DNA of 23,690 bases from JAPUDQ01 sp049291395 (GCA_049291395.1 JBATPJ010000025.1:1-23690), one strand, 5' to 3'. Positions 16,887-22,760 are shown, numbered from the stretch's first letter. The notes: generated by a model from the letters alone, not told the origin. Made by a program: numbers and translations.

Positions 16887-17972
16887 CTATGACTCTTTTT
16901 TCTTTGCTTTGGTCGATGTCTTTTTGAGCGTCAGAGAAATCTTGCGATTGTCTTTGTCGATCTCAAGCACCGTAAATGTCTTACGGGCGTTCAGGGTAAA
17001 GACTTTTTCAGGGTCAGCACCTTCTCCTTCGCCAAGCTCAGAGACGTGAACCAGTGCTTCGACGGCAGGGCTGATCTGGACGAATGCGCCAAACGGCGTG
17101 ATCCGCGTCACCGTGCCTTCGACTTCTTCGCCACTCTTGAAGGCTTCGACTTCTTTGAGCCATGGGTCTTCTTGGAGCTGCTTCATGCTGAGGCTGAGTC
17201 GATCTTTGTCGATAGCGATGATCTTGGCCTCGATCGCATCGCCAACTTTGACGTAGTCAGATGGGCTGTTGACCCGCTCCCAGCTAATCTCGGAGATGTG
17301 GATCAGGCCTTCGATACCGCTGACGTTTACGAACGCGCCGAAGTCTACGACACCCGTGACAACACCAGTCACCGTATCGCCAACTTTGAGTTTCTCAAAT
17401 CGCTCTGCGAGACCTTCTTTGATGGCTTCTTTTTCACTGAAAATCAGCTTGTTTGCCTTGCGATCGACGTCAAGGACGCGAACGCTCAGTGGCTTGCCGA
17501 TCAGGCTGTTGAGACGCTGTAGGATCTCGTCTTTGTCAGCACCGCCCACGCGTGGGTAATGCTCGGCAGAGAGTTGTGATACTGGCAGGAAGCCACGTAC
17601 ACCCTCAAGCTCGATGAGCAGACCGCCGCGGTTGGCGTCATACGGAGAGACTTCGATCGTCTCACCATCATCGATGATGCGCTGAATCTCGTCCCAACCA
17701 CGATCCTTGGCTGCTTTGCGCAGGCTCAAAAGACTGTAGCCGTTGTCCATCTCAGTCTCAACGACACTTGCCGTGACACTTTCGCCAGGATTGAGCTCTT
17801 TGCCAAATCCGATCTCACGACGAGGGACGATGCCAACACCGAGAGGGCCGAGATCGACCATTACTTCGTGCTTGTGCACGCTGATAATTGTGCCCTCGAC
17901 GGTTTCGCCGAGTGCTAATTGTTGGACTGTTTCGCTCGCAAGCAAATCATCCATGGTAACTGTTTTTGTCAT
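16887..17972 (-). CDS. rpsA: 30S ribosomal protein S1 (four S1 domains)
   Basis: S1 binds mRNA on the 30S subunit and helps start translation on structured messages. The 361-residue protein has four S1 RNA-binding domains, about 18-85, 103-170, 188-256 and 273-341. The third has the classic GVVDFGAFVNVSGIEGLIHISEISW pattern split across two strands, and the fourth RITPFGAFVQISP. E. coli S1 has six such domains, so this is a short type as in many non-proteobacteria. It ends with a lysine-rich tail. I start at the ATG at 17972 (MTKTVTMDDLL), with AAAGGAG 12 nt upstream. An in-frame earlier start would add about 15 residues upstream of that ribosome site. infB follows in the same orientation. 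Confidence 0.93.
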   Translation of the reverse strand: MTKTVTMDDLLASETVQQLALGETVEGTIISVHKHEVMVDLGPLGVGIVPRREIGFGKELNPGESVTASVVETEMDNGYSLLSLRKAAKDRGWDEIQRIIDDGETIEVSPYDANRGGLLIELEGVRGFLPVSQLSAEHYPRVGGADKDEILQRLNSLIGKPLSVRVLDVDRKANKLIFSEKEAIKEGLAERFEKLKVGDTVTGVVTGVVDFGAFVNVSGIEGLIHISEISWERVNSPSDYVKVGDAIEAKIIAIDKDRLSLSMKQLQEDPWLKEVEAFKSGEEVEGTVTRITPFGAFVQISPAVEALVHVSELGEGEGADPEKVFTLNARKTFTVLEIDKDNRKISLTLKKTSTKAKKKES

Positions 17973-18056
17973 AAGTAGGTATGACTCCTTTTCTATAGTG
18001 TATTTCCTCATGGCCAATGATCGTCAACTGACGCCACGTCCAAAAAGATTATATCT

Positions 18057-18085
18057 ATTGTACCACTGTTAACAGATTAAGTAAA
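18057..18085 (-). promoter_or_regulatory. Promoter of rpsA-infB
   Basis: On the minus strand TTTACT (18080-18085), a 17-bp spacer, then TACAAT (18057-18062). A TATAAT close downstream could be an alternative. The leader would be about 80 nt and contains the rpsA ribosome site. Confidence 0.5.
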
Positions 18086-18132
18086 TCGCCTGATCGGTGT
18101 CGGTGCGATGATACGTGATAAGTAGGAATATC

Positions 18133-18612
18133 TTATACCGTTGACGAACGGCCGCGTGAACGAATGTAAGCCGTTGTGACGTATGCAACACCGCCAAGAG
18201 CTAGTGCCGTCATGATGCTGTCTTCAACGGGACCACTCGCAGCAACTGGGACTGTCGATGTGGAGTGAGGGGTTTGCGACTCAGGCTGCGTCGGCGCAGC
18301 TGACGATGACGGTGTCGTCGTCGAGGTACTAGAGGTCTGCGATGGATAATCTTGGGATGGTGTCTGTGGTGATGTCGTCGTACTCGTGCTCGTATCAGGA
18401 GTGGTTGGCTCCGTCGTCGTCGCGCCACGATCATCTTGATTTATCGTTGTCTCGACGCTCGGCGTAGTATTAGTCGTCGTCTGTGTCGTCTCAGGGGCAG
18501 CAACCGTCTTGGGAGCCTGGGATTTGACCCACCAGAGACCGGTCAGCAGTACAGCAAACAAAGCCAGCCCGACCAGGAGGTAGATGACGATATTGCCACG
18601 CTCTGATTTCAT
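18133..18612 (-). CDS. Ser/Thr/Pro-rich membrane-anchored protein with sortase-signal-like C terminus
   Basis: I do not recognise the function. The 159-residue protein starts MKSERGN, followed by an N-terminal membrane segment (about 8-30, IVIYLLVGLALFAVLLTGLWW). About 90 low-complexity residues rich in Thr, Ser, Pro and Gln come next, as in stalks of surface proteins. The C terminus is ASGPVEDSIMTALALGG, then a second hydrophobic stretch, and then a basic RSRGR tail. That ending has the shape of an LPxTG-type sorting signal, but the LPxTG motif itself is missing, so anchoring is unproven. The ATG at 18612 has GAGGAG 9 nt upstream. It is divergent from the ROK gene. Confidence 0.7.
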   Translation of the reverse strand: MKSERGNIVIYLLVGLALFAVLLTGLWWVKSQAPKTVAAPETTQTTTNTTPSVETTINQDDRGATTTEPTTPDTSTSTTTSPQTPSQDYPSQTSSTSTTTPSSSAAPTQPESQTPHSTSTVPVAASGPVEDSIMTALALGGVAYVTTAYIRSRGRSSTV

Positions 18613-18652
18613 GCCCTGTTGCTCCTCAACGCCACCCGTTATCAATATACGT

Positions 18653-18681
18653 AGTATACCACCTTTTTCACCCTGTTACAA
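18653..18681 (-). promoter_or_regulatory. Promoter of the Ser/Thr-rich protein gene
   Basis: On the minus strand TTGTAA (18676-18681), a 17-bp spacer, then TATACT (18653-18658). The start is expected near 18646. The -35 box overlaps the -35 region of the divergent ROK promoter. Confidence 0.6.
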
Positions 18682-18703
18682 TCAGTTCATAGGATGCTAC
18701 AAT
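18675..18703 (+). promoter_or_regulatory. Leaderless-type promoter of the ROK kinase gene
   Basis: TACAAT (18698-18703) ends 6 nt before the ATG at 18710. A -35 of GTTACA (18675-18680, 17-bp spacer) or TTACAA (18676-18681, 16 bp) shares bases with the opposite promoter. There is no Shine-Dalgarno sequence. Confidence 0.55.
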
Positions 18704-18709
18704 GATATT

Positions 18710-19519
18710 ATGCTCATTACTGTCGATACCGGAGGGACCAAAACGCTTGTTGCGACATTTAACCGTCATGGCAAACTCGTGCAAAGTGAGCGATTCCCTA
18801 CTCCCAAAGACCCCCAGGAGTACATCGAGCTTGTCGCCTCGACAATCACGACGCTCTCAGAAGGCAAAGAGCTTGACGCCATCAGCGTCGCCGTGCCCGG
18901 GATGGTCCGCGGCATGACCGCTGTCTGGTGCCCCAACCTCGGCTGGGAAAACGTCCCCGTCGGTACACGTCTGAAAAAACACTTCTCATGCCCGATATTC
19001 CTCGAGAACGACGCCAATCTCGCTGGCCTCGCCGAGACACGCGCCCTTGCTCATATCCCCGATGTCTGTCTCTACGTCACCGTCAGCACTGGTATCGGTA
19101 CCGGTATCATCGTTGATGGCAAGCTACATCCCGGGTTCAACAACAGCGAAGCCGGGCATATGATGCTGGAATACGACGGGCGGATGCGTGAATGGGAGAA
19201 ATTCGCCTCTGGACGCAGCATCAAATCAACCTACGGCAAATTTGCCCGCGATATCCACGACCGACACGTCTGGGATCAGATCGCTGACAAGATTAGCCGC
19301 GGACTCGGTGCCCTCATCCCTCTCTTCAACCCCGAGATAATCATCATCGGTGGTAGCATCGGCACGTATTTTGACCGTTATGATCACTCTCTCCGCACTC
19401 ACCTTCGACACTATCTGAACGACCACTTAGCGCTGCCTGAGATACGGCAAGCGATCCACCCCGAAGAAGCCGTCATCTATGGATGCTACTACTATGCCGT
19501 CGACCAGCTCGATGCTTAA
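18710..19519 (+). CDS. ROK-family sugar kinase
   Basis: The 269 residues start MLITVDTGGTKTLVATF, the ATP phosphate-binding loop of ROK/hexokinase-fold proteins. Further on come AVPGMV (the second family motif), FLENDANLAGLAE (sugar-binding Asn-Asp with the catalytic Asp), TVSTGIGTGIIVDG, and the ExGH sugar-contact motif in NSEAGHMML. The CxCGxxGCxE zinc motif of most ROK kinases is absent; this part reads YDGRMREWEKFASGRS. It probably phosphorylates glucose or a related hexose. It lacks a helix-turn-helix, so it is not a ROK repressor. The ATG at 18710 is chosen because the fold begins there and the promoter box lies 6 nt upstream. It overlaps the next gene by 8 nt. Confidence 0.88.
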   Translation: MLITVDTGGTKTLVATFNRHGKLVQSERFPTPKDPQEYIELVASTITTLSEGKELDAISVAVPGMVRGMTAVWCPNLGWENVPVGTRLKKHFSCPIFLENDANLAGLAETRALAHIPDVCLYVTVSTGIGTGIIVDGKLHPGFNNSEAGHMMLEYDGRMREWEKFASGRSIKSTYGKFARDIHDRHVWDQIADKISRGLGALIPLFNPEIIIIGGSIGTYFDRYDHSLRTHLRHYLNDHLALPEIRQAIHPEEAVIYGCYYYAVDQLDA

Positions 19520-19955
19520 GCGTATACGTCACGATTACCCCCAGTTCACCTTCCAAAACGCTCATGTCGCCCACTGGTCACCGCGTGACAACACGGTGTA
19601 TTTTCGCCCGCTCCGTACTCCCCGCGACAAGGTTACATTTCTCCACGAGCTCGGCCATGCTATCAGAGGTCATCATGACTACAATCAAGACATTGAGCTG
19701 CTACGCTGCGAGCGAGAGGCCTGGGAGACGGCACGCACTATCGCTCACGACTACGACATCACAATCAGTGACGATATCGTCACGGCCGCACTCGATAGCT
19801 ATCGCCGCTGGCTCCACGACCGTTCACGCTGTCCACAGTGCGAGAGCAGTGGCACTCAGGCGCATGATTCACTCGCCTACCGCTGCATGCTCTGCGATCT
19901 CACCTGGCATGCCAATGATGCCAGGCAGTGCGGGCTACGACGATATACGCTCTAG
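19512..19955 (+). CDS. ImmA/IrrE-like metallopeptidase with C-terminal zinc ribbon
   Basis: A 147-residue protein with a zincin motif HELGH (45-49), followed about 18-20 residues later by CEREAW, which offers the third ligand Glu as in ImmA/IrrE peptidases. The C-terminal part has two cysteine pairs, CPQC and CMLC, spaced like a zinc ribbon. Proteins of this family cleave or displace repressors in stress or mobile-element control. Neither a partner repressor nor a helix-turn-helix is next to it. The ATG at 19512 overlaps the ROK stop by 8 nt, so both genes are cotranscribed and probably translationally coupled. A substrate cannot be inferred. Confidence 0.75.
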   Translation: MLKRIRHDYPQFTFQNAHVAHWSPRDNTVYFRPLRTPRDKVTFLHELGHAIRGHHDYNQDIELLRCEREAWETARTIAHDYDITISDDIVTAALDSYRRWLHDRSRCPQCESSGTQAHDSLAYRCMLCDLTWHANDARQCGLRRYTL

Positions 19956-19986
19956 GGCGAGAAACCGTAGCCGCTCTGCACGCGCC

Positions 19987-20095
19987 GTTGATCATTGAAC
20001 GTTGATCTTTGATCGTTGGTTGATCGTTTGGCGTTGATCGTTGCAGCGACAAATGTATCAATGATCAATGAAAAATTAATGATCAACGAACAATA
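19987..20095. repeat. GATC-centred degenerate repeat cluster
   Basis: The gap between the peptidase gene and the terminator contains seven GATC words in about 100 bp. Five are in the form TTGATC (CGTTGATCATTGAACG, GTTGATCTTTGATCGTTGG and so on). The last two are inverted (ATGATCAATG, ATGATCAACG). The arms could fold back, but imperfectly. No ORF of note is present. Confidence 0.6.
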
Positions 20096-20111
20096 GGTGT
20101 TATCACGCCAT

Positions 20112-20144
20112 TAAAATAACCGGCCTTAAAAGCCGGTTATTTTA
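20112..20144. terminator. Bidirectional terminator between the peptidase and KGG genes
   Basis: A perfect 13-bp stem, TAAAATAACCGGC (20112-20124) with GCCGGTTATTTTA (20132-20144), and a 7-nt loop. A/T runs on both sides of the GC core serve both the plus-strand gene ending at 19955 and the minus-strand gene ending at 20157. Confidence 0.85.
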
Positions 20145-20156
20145 GTCTTTTCGTCT

Positions 20157-20384
20157 CTAGCGAGGAAGAACGATGTCCATCGCAGTACCCTTTTGGGCTT
20201 TGCCGCGACGAGAGATCATGCCACCTTTGCGGCCAGCTTCGCGGGCAAGCTCACGGTTAGCGGCAAAGCCGCCTGTTGTACCGAGTTTGCCACCTTTTGC
20301 GCCGATACGGGCGTAAAAGTCTTTACCGTGACGAGTTTTGTTAGTTTGAGCAGCCTTCAGGCCACCAGCTTTTGTTCCTGCCAT
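20157..20384 (-). CDS. Small basic KGG-repeat protein
   Basis: A 75-residue, lysine/arginine/glycine-rich protein. After MAGTKAGGLKAAQTNK it has two related units, FYARIGAKGGKLGTTGG and LAREAGRKGGMISRRG, with the KGG/GGxxS pattern of stress-related glycine-rich hydrophilic proteins (KGG or YciG-like). Its high charge and lack of hydrophobic core suggest a disordered protein that may bind nucleic acid. That is inference. TAGGAG lies 11 nt before the ATG. The leader of about 98 nt contains a palindromic GGCCATATGG element, and the promoter is strong. Confidence 0.8.
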   Translation of the reverse strand: MAGTKAGGLKAAQTNKTRHGKDFYARIGAKGGKLGTTGGFAANRELAREAGRKGGMISRRGKAQKGTAMDIVLPR

Positions 20385-20489
20385 AGTTGAGGATTCTCCT
20401 ACGAGACATAGAAAACGACCGCCATATGGCCGCCGTCTACCCCTGTCCCATTACGTTATTATCTCACACACGATATGTGTATGTATATT

Positions 20490-20518
20490 ACATTAGCACG
20501 ATAATGTGATTATGTCAA
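20490..20518 (-). promoter_or_regulatory. Strong promoter of the KGG protein gene
   Basis: On the minus strand TTGACA (20513-20518), a 17-bp spacer ending GTGC (extended -10), then TAATGT (20490-20495). The architecture is very like the promoter at 14880-14908. A TAATAT a few bases further downstream is an alternative -10. Confidence 0.65.
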
Positions 20519-20553
20519 TACTTACGATAACCTTTTTTATGACATAAACCCTA

Positions 20554-20582
20554 TTGTGTTTATGCATGCGGTGCTATATAAT
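20554..20582 (+). promoter_or_regulatory. Promoter of the candidate small RNA
   Basis: TTGTGT (20554-20559), 17-bp spacer, perfect TATAAT (20577-20582). Transcription would start near 20589. It is divergent from the KGG gene promoter. Confidence 0.65.
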
Positions 20583-20588
20583 CGTTTG

Positions 20589-20657
20589 TAGGCACCTTGA
20601 GGTGACACCAGACCTCACCTAAAAGAAACGACCCCTCTGCGAGATGGGTCGTTTTTT
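20589..20657 (+). ncRNA. Candidate small RNA, about 69 nt
   Basis: Between a good promoter and a good terminator there is no ORF with a ribosome site, so a short stand-alone RNA is the simplest reading. AGGTGA (20600-20605) can pair with TCACCT (20615-20620). The same AGGTG can instead pair with CACCT at 20593-20597, giving two exclusive folds. A Rho-independent terminator closes the RNA. No known RNA family is recognised, and the genes downstream are on the other strand, so it is not the leader of a gene. Confidence 0.5.
20626..20657 (+). terminator. Rho-independent terminator of the candidate small RNA
   Basis: A 9-bp stem AAACGACCC (20626-20634) with GGGTCGTTT (20646-20654), and a run of six T (20652-20657). 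Confidence 0.8.
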
Positions 20658-20686
20658 CATTTGTTTAACATGATTATAAATGAAAT

Positions 20687-20706
20687 CGACCACCGAGGGG
20701 TGGTCG
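20687..20706 (-). terminator. Hairpin terminator candidate of the 83-residue protein gene
   Basis: A perfect 8-bp stem CGACCACC/GGTGGTCG with a 4-nt loop, followed on the minus strand by the T-rich ATTTCATTTATAAT. It lies about 140 bp downstream of the stop at 20848. The stretch between (20707-20847) has further short GC-rich pairings but no gene I can support. Confidence 0.5.
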
Positions 20707-20847
20707 CCTTCGCCTTTGACCGGGTGAGGAACGGTTGCTTCGGATACCCCCGAGCGGGTGGTGCCTGATATGAAGTTGTGGAGAAAATGCGATTCGCTAA
20801 AACGCTCCAATATCCGCAAGTCATGCACGCGGTCGTCCCTTAGGGGG

Positions 20848-21099
20848 TTAGTCGTTGTGCGCGCAGGATTTCTGGTGCTCATCCCAGACACGCAGAACAA
20901 GACCATTGCCGTCGACGATAACGCAGTAGTATTCGTAGTCGTCAACAGGCTCATAGCCATCTTCGGCTGGGACAACTTCCGTCAGCAAGATTTCAAGCTC
21001 AGGGTTGCCGTCTTCGAAGTGGCCGGTCTTTTTGATCTCGACATTGACCGTGTACTTATTCGTGAGCCGCTGAACCAGCTGAGAGAGGGTTTCAGTCAT
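20848..21099 (-). CDS. Small acidic protein of unknown function
   Basis: I do not recognise this gene. The 83-residue acidic protein starts MTETLSQLVQRLTNKYTV, then EIKKTGHFEDGNPELEILLTEVVPAED, an acidic DDYEYYCVIVDGNG, and VLRVWDEHQ, suggesting a small alpha/beta fold. The ATG at 21099 has AGGAG 7 nt upstream and good promoter boxes further up; this is far better than starting at 21162. It stands alone between a structured region and the VOC gene. Confidence 0.7.
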   Translation of the reverse strand: MTETLSQLVQRLTNKYTVNVEIKKTGHFEDGNPELEILLTEVVPAEDGYEPVDDYEYYCVIVDGNGLVLRVWDEHQKSCAHND

Positions 21100-21152
21100 C
21101 TTACTTCTCCTATCAGGTGCTGCCGCCAGGGCTTTCCTAACAACATATCTAA

Positions 21153-21181
21153 ATAATAACATAATACATATGTAAAGTCAA
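21153..21181 (-). promoter_or_regulatory. Promoter of the 83-residue protein gene
   Basis: On the minus strand TTGACT (21176-21181), 17-bp spacer, then TATTAT (21153-21158). The leader is about 47 nt and includes the AGGAG site. Confidence 0.65.
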
Positions 21182-21194
21182 TATTACCGTATTA

Positions 21195-21563
21195 CTAACT
21201 CAGCGGCTGCCAAAAACATAGCTTGTAACCGTCCGGGTCTTTGGTAATAAATTCACGATTGCCCCAGTCCCAGTCGCGTGGCTGCGTGTGAGGTTGCAAG
21301 CCAAGCCCGACCTGACGGTTGTATTCCGCGTCGACGTCATCGACGCGGATATAGATATACATACCCCGTCCTTTATCGCCCGATAGACTATCTCCGTTAA
21401 ACTCATCATCATCGCGCATATTCACAATCACCATCTCAAAATCGTCCAGCTTCACATCACTATAGCCGTCAGTCGATACGGTGACGGCGAACCCGAGCTT
21501 CTTATAGAATTTTTCGCTAACTTTGTTTTCTTGCGACCAGATGAGGAGATTGGTAAATTTCAT
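21195..21563 (-). CDS. VOC (glyoxalase/bleomycin-resistance fold) protein
   Basis: A 122-residue protein with the paired beta-alpha-beta-beta-beta pattern of the vicinal oxygen chelate superfamily. MKFTNLLIWSQENKVSEKFYKKLGF is the first unit (split here as strand plus helix). The second unit is IYIRVDDVDAEY, with the closing DPDGYKLCFWQP near the end. The usual N-terminal metal ligand (H/Q after the first strand) is not evident, so enzymatic activity is open; binding or antibiotic-sequestering members also look like this. The ATG at 21563 begins the first strand. No Shine-Dalgarno sequence is seen. Confidence 0.8.
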   Translation of the reverse strand: MKFTNLLIWSQENKVSEKFYKKLGFAVTVSTDGYSDVKLDDFEMVIVNMRDDDEFNGDSLSGDKGRGMYIYIRVDDVDAEYNRQVGLGLQPHTQPRDWDWGNREFITKDPDGYKLCFWQPLS

Positions 21564-21622
21564 AGTCTTATGATGGCAGGACGGTACGGGGTATTTCAAG
21601 GTTATTATTACAACGAGGGGCA

Positions 21623-21651
21623 TTGACATTTATGTCTTTTGGTGCTATTAT
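21623..21651 (+). promoter_or_regulatory. Strong promoter of the unknown gene at 21798
   Basis: Consensus TTGACA (21623-21628), 17-bp spacer ending TGC (extended -10), then TATTAT (21646-21651). Transcription would start near 21658. Confidence 0.75.
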
Positions 21652-21657
21652 AGTATA

Positions 21658-21797
21658 GTCCTTTAACAAACGCCTTTGTACGGCGTGGGGAGTGGTTGCC
21701 ACAACCGCTACCCTCGCTGTGCAATCAGCGAATTTCGTGGGGTGGCGATGCATCCTCACGAAATACACACCAACATCGCAATAGGAGATGGTTCCAA
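21658..21797 (+). promoter_or_regulatory. Hairpin-rich 5' leader of about 140 nt
   Basis: Four hairpins follow one another: ACGCC/GGCGT (21670-21686), GGTTG/CAACC (21694-21706), TCGCTG/CAGCGA (21714-21731) and ATTTCGTG/CACGAAAT (21732-21764). The ribosome site AGGAG (21783-21787) is 10 nt before the ATG. No known riboswitch is recognised. Confidence 0.55.
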
Positions 21798-22553
21798 ATG
21801 ACACGCAATGGTCGCAGGTACACAATCCTGCAGCCTGCCCGCAATTTTCGTGCGGACGGTGTCGCGTGGGTTCGTAGGATTCCCTACTACGTGCAAGATG
21901 GTATGTGGGTATGGGAATACGAGTACTCAGGTGCATCCATGCACTTCATCGGCCCGGGTGCTGCCAACGTGAAAGAGATCAAGCTCGATCGCACCGACCT
22001 CGGCTGGGCGCGGATCTACGTGAGCACCCAGCCGTTCGGAGTCCTGATCGGTGGCTACGAACTAGGCGACGGCCACAGGCTCTTCTGCGCAAGGCAGATT
22101 CACAAGGCTCAGCTGGGGAGGTCGCCAAGCGGCGACCCGAAGCTGACGATCGCCCGCGAGGCACCCAACCCCGCCAAGGCGATGGATGACGTGCCACGCG
22201 GTCGTAACCAGAAGCGCAACCACATCTGTTGGGCTAGCCTGGCAAGCGTGATCGAAGCTTCCGGCCTCACCCCCGAGCAGGTCCTGCTCGGCTACTGGCC
22301 GTTCGTCGGCAGGAGCTTTGATGAGACCAACAGTCGCTTCGGCACGCTGCTGCACATCACCTGGGCAGCAGACGTCGAAAGGATCCGGGCAACAACCGGC
22401 AAACACACCTACCACACCGAGAACGAGATTCACATGATCATCGACTGTGGTGAAGGTCTGCTAGCCGAGGTCTGGATACGCGCCGGCTTCGCCAAGACCA
22501 TCCTCCGTCTGCTGGCGCTAGGCGTGAAGCCCTTCGACCAGCTCCCTGCCTGA
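21798..22553 (+). CDS. Unrecognised 251-residue protein, probably acquired
   Basis: I do not recognise this protein. The first part (1-120) is rich in aromatic residues and beta-prone (YTILQPARNF, VAWVRRIPYYV, MWVWEYEYSG). The second part is helical, with HICWASLASVIEASGLTPEQVLLGYW and a later DVERIRATTGKHTYHTENEI. There is no signal peptide or membrane segment. The ATG at 21798 follows AGGAG by 10 nt; earlier in-frame codons lie in the structured leader. Codon use is unlike the neighbours: 7 of 21 arginines are AGG, while the ROK kinase uses none in 15, and the third position is strongly G/C. Strong promoter, long leader and own terminator make it a self-contained module, suggesting transfer. 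Confidence 0.75.
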   Translation: MTRNGRRYTILQPARNFRADGVAWVRRIPYYVQDGMWVWEYEYSGASMHFIGPGAANVKEIKLDRTDLGWARIYVSTQPFGVLIGGYELGDGHRLFCARQIHKAQLGRSPSGDPKLTIAREAPNPAKAMDDVPRGRNQKRNHICWASLASVIEASGLTPEQVLLGYWPFVGRSFDETNSRFGTLLHITWAADVERIRATTGKHTYHTENEIHMIIDCGEGLLAEVWIRAGFAKTILRLLALGVKPFDQLPA

Positions 22554-22605
22554 CATCCGTCAGGCATCCGCCCCGCACTACCCTACAATCTTCCGAGAGG
22601 AGGAC

Positions 22606-22635
22606 GAAGGCCCACCGTGCGGGGCCTTCTTTTTT
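22606..22635 (+). terminator. Rho-independent terminator with a competing antiterminator
   Basis: GAAGGCCC (22606-22613) pairs with GGGCCTTC (22622-22629), followed by six T. Upstream GCCCCGCAC (22570-22578) can pair perfectly over 9 bp with GTGCGGGGC (22617-22625), which would break the terminator stem. A 7-bp hairpin GCCTGAC/GTCAGGC overlaps the stop codon of the gene before it. Confidence 0.8.
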
Positions 22636-22652
22636 GTAGAAAAGATAATTCA

Positions 22653-22760
22653 ATGCCCCACAAGGACGTGAAGCTGCGGCATCTCGGAAAACATATCGAG
22701 TCTGCCCTCGCGCAGTATCAGACAGATAAATCTGTCTGGCGAGACATCCTCACTCGGTAA
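22653..22760 (+). CDS. Possible 35-residue small protein
   Basis: An ATG at 22653 opens a reading frame of 35 codons (MPHKDVKLRHLGKHIE at the start, VWRDILTR at the end) ending in TAA. It looks like a basic amphipathic helix. No Shine-Dalgarno sequence is present. GATAAT lies 3 nt before the ATG, too close for a leaderless start. It lies behind a terminator, so expression would need read-through or an unseen promoter. Low support. Confidence 0.25.
   Translation: MPHKDVKLRHLGKHIESALAQYQTDKSVWRDILTR

Noticed and set aside
18584..18709. An upstream start for the ROK kinase at 18584
   Set aside because: It would add 42 residues that read through both promoters; the family fold begins at the ATG at 18710, 6 nt after a -10 box.
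20660..20850. A tRNA or other known RNA gene
   Set aside because: No T-loop GGTTCRA sequence and no cloverleaf; RNase P, SRP and tmRNA landmarks are also absent.
20619..20975. A 118-codon minus-strand reading frame
   Set aside because: It overlaps the 83-residue gene in another frame, runs through the terminator hairpins and into the opposite small-RNA terminator, and lacks a ribosome site.
21696..21797. An upstream start for the unknown gene at 21696
   Set aside because: It lies in the hairpin-rich leader without a ribosome site, while the ATG at 21798 has AGGAG 10 nt upstream.
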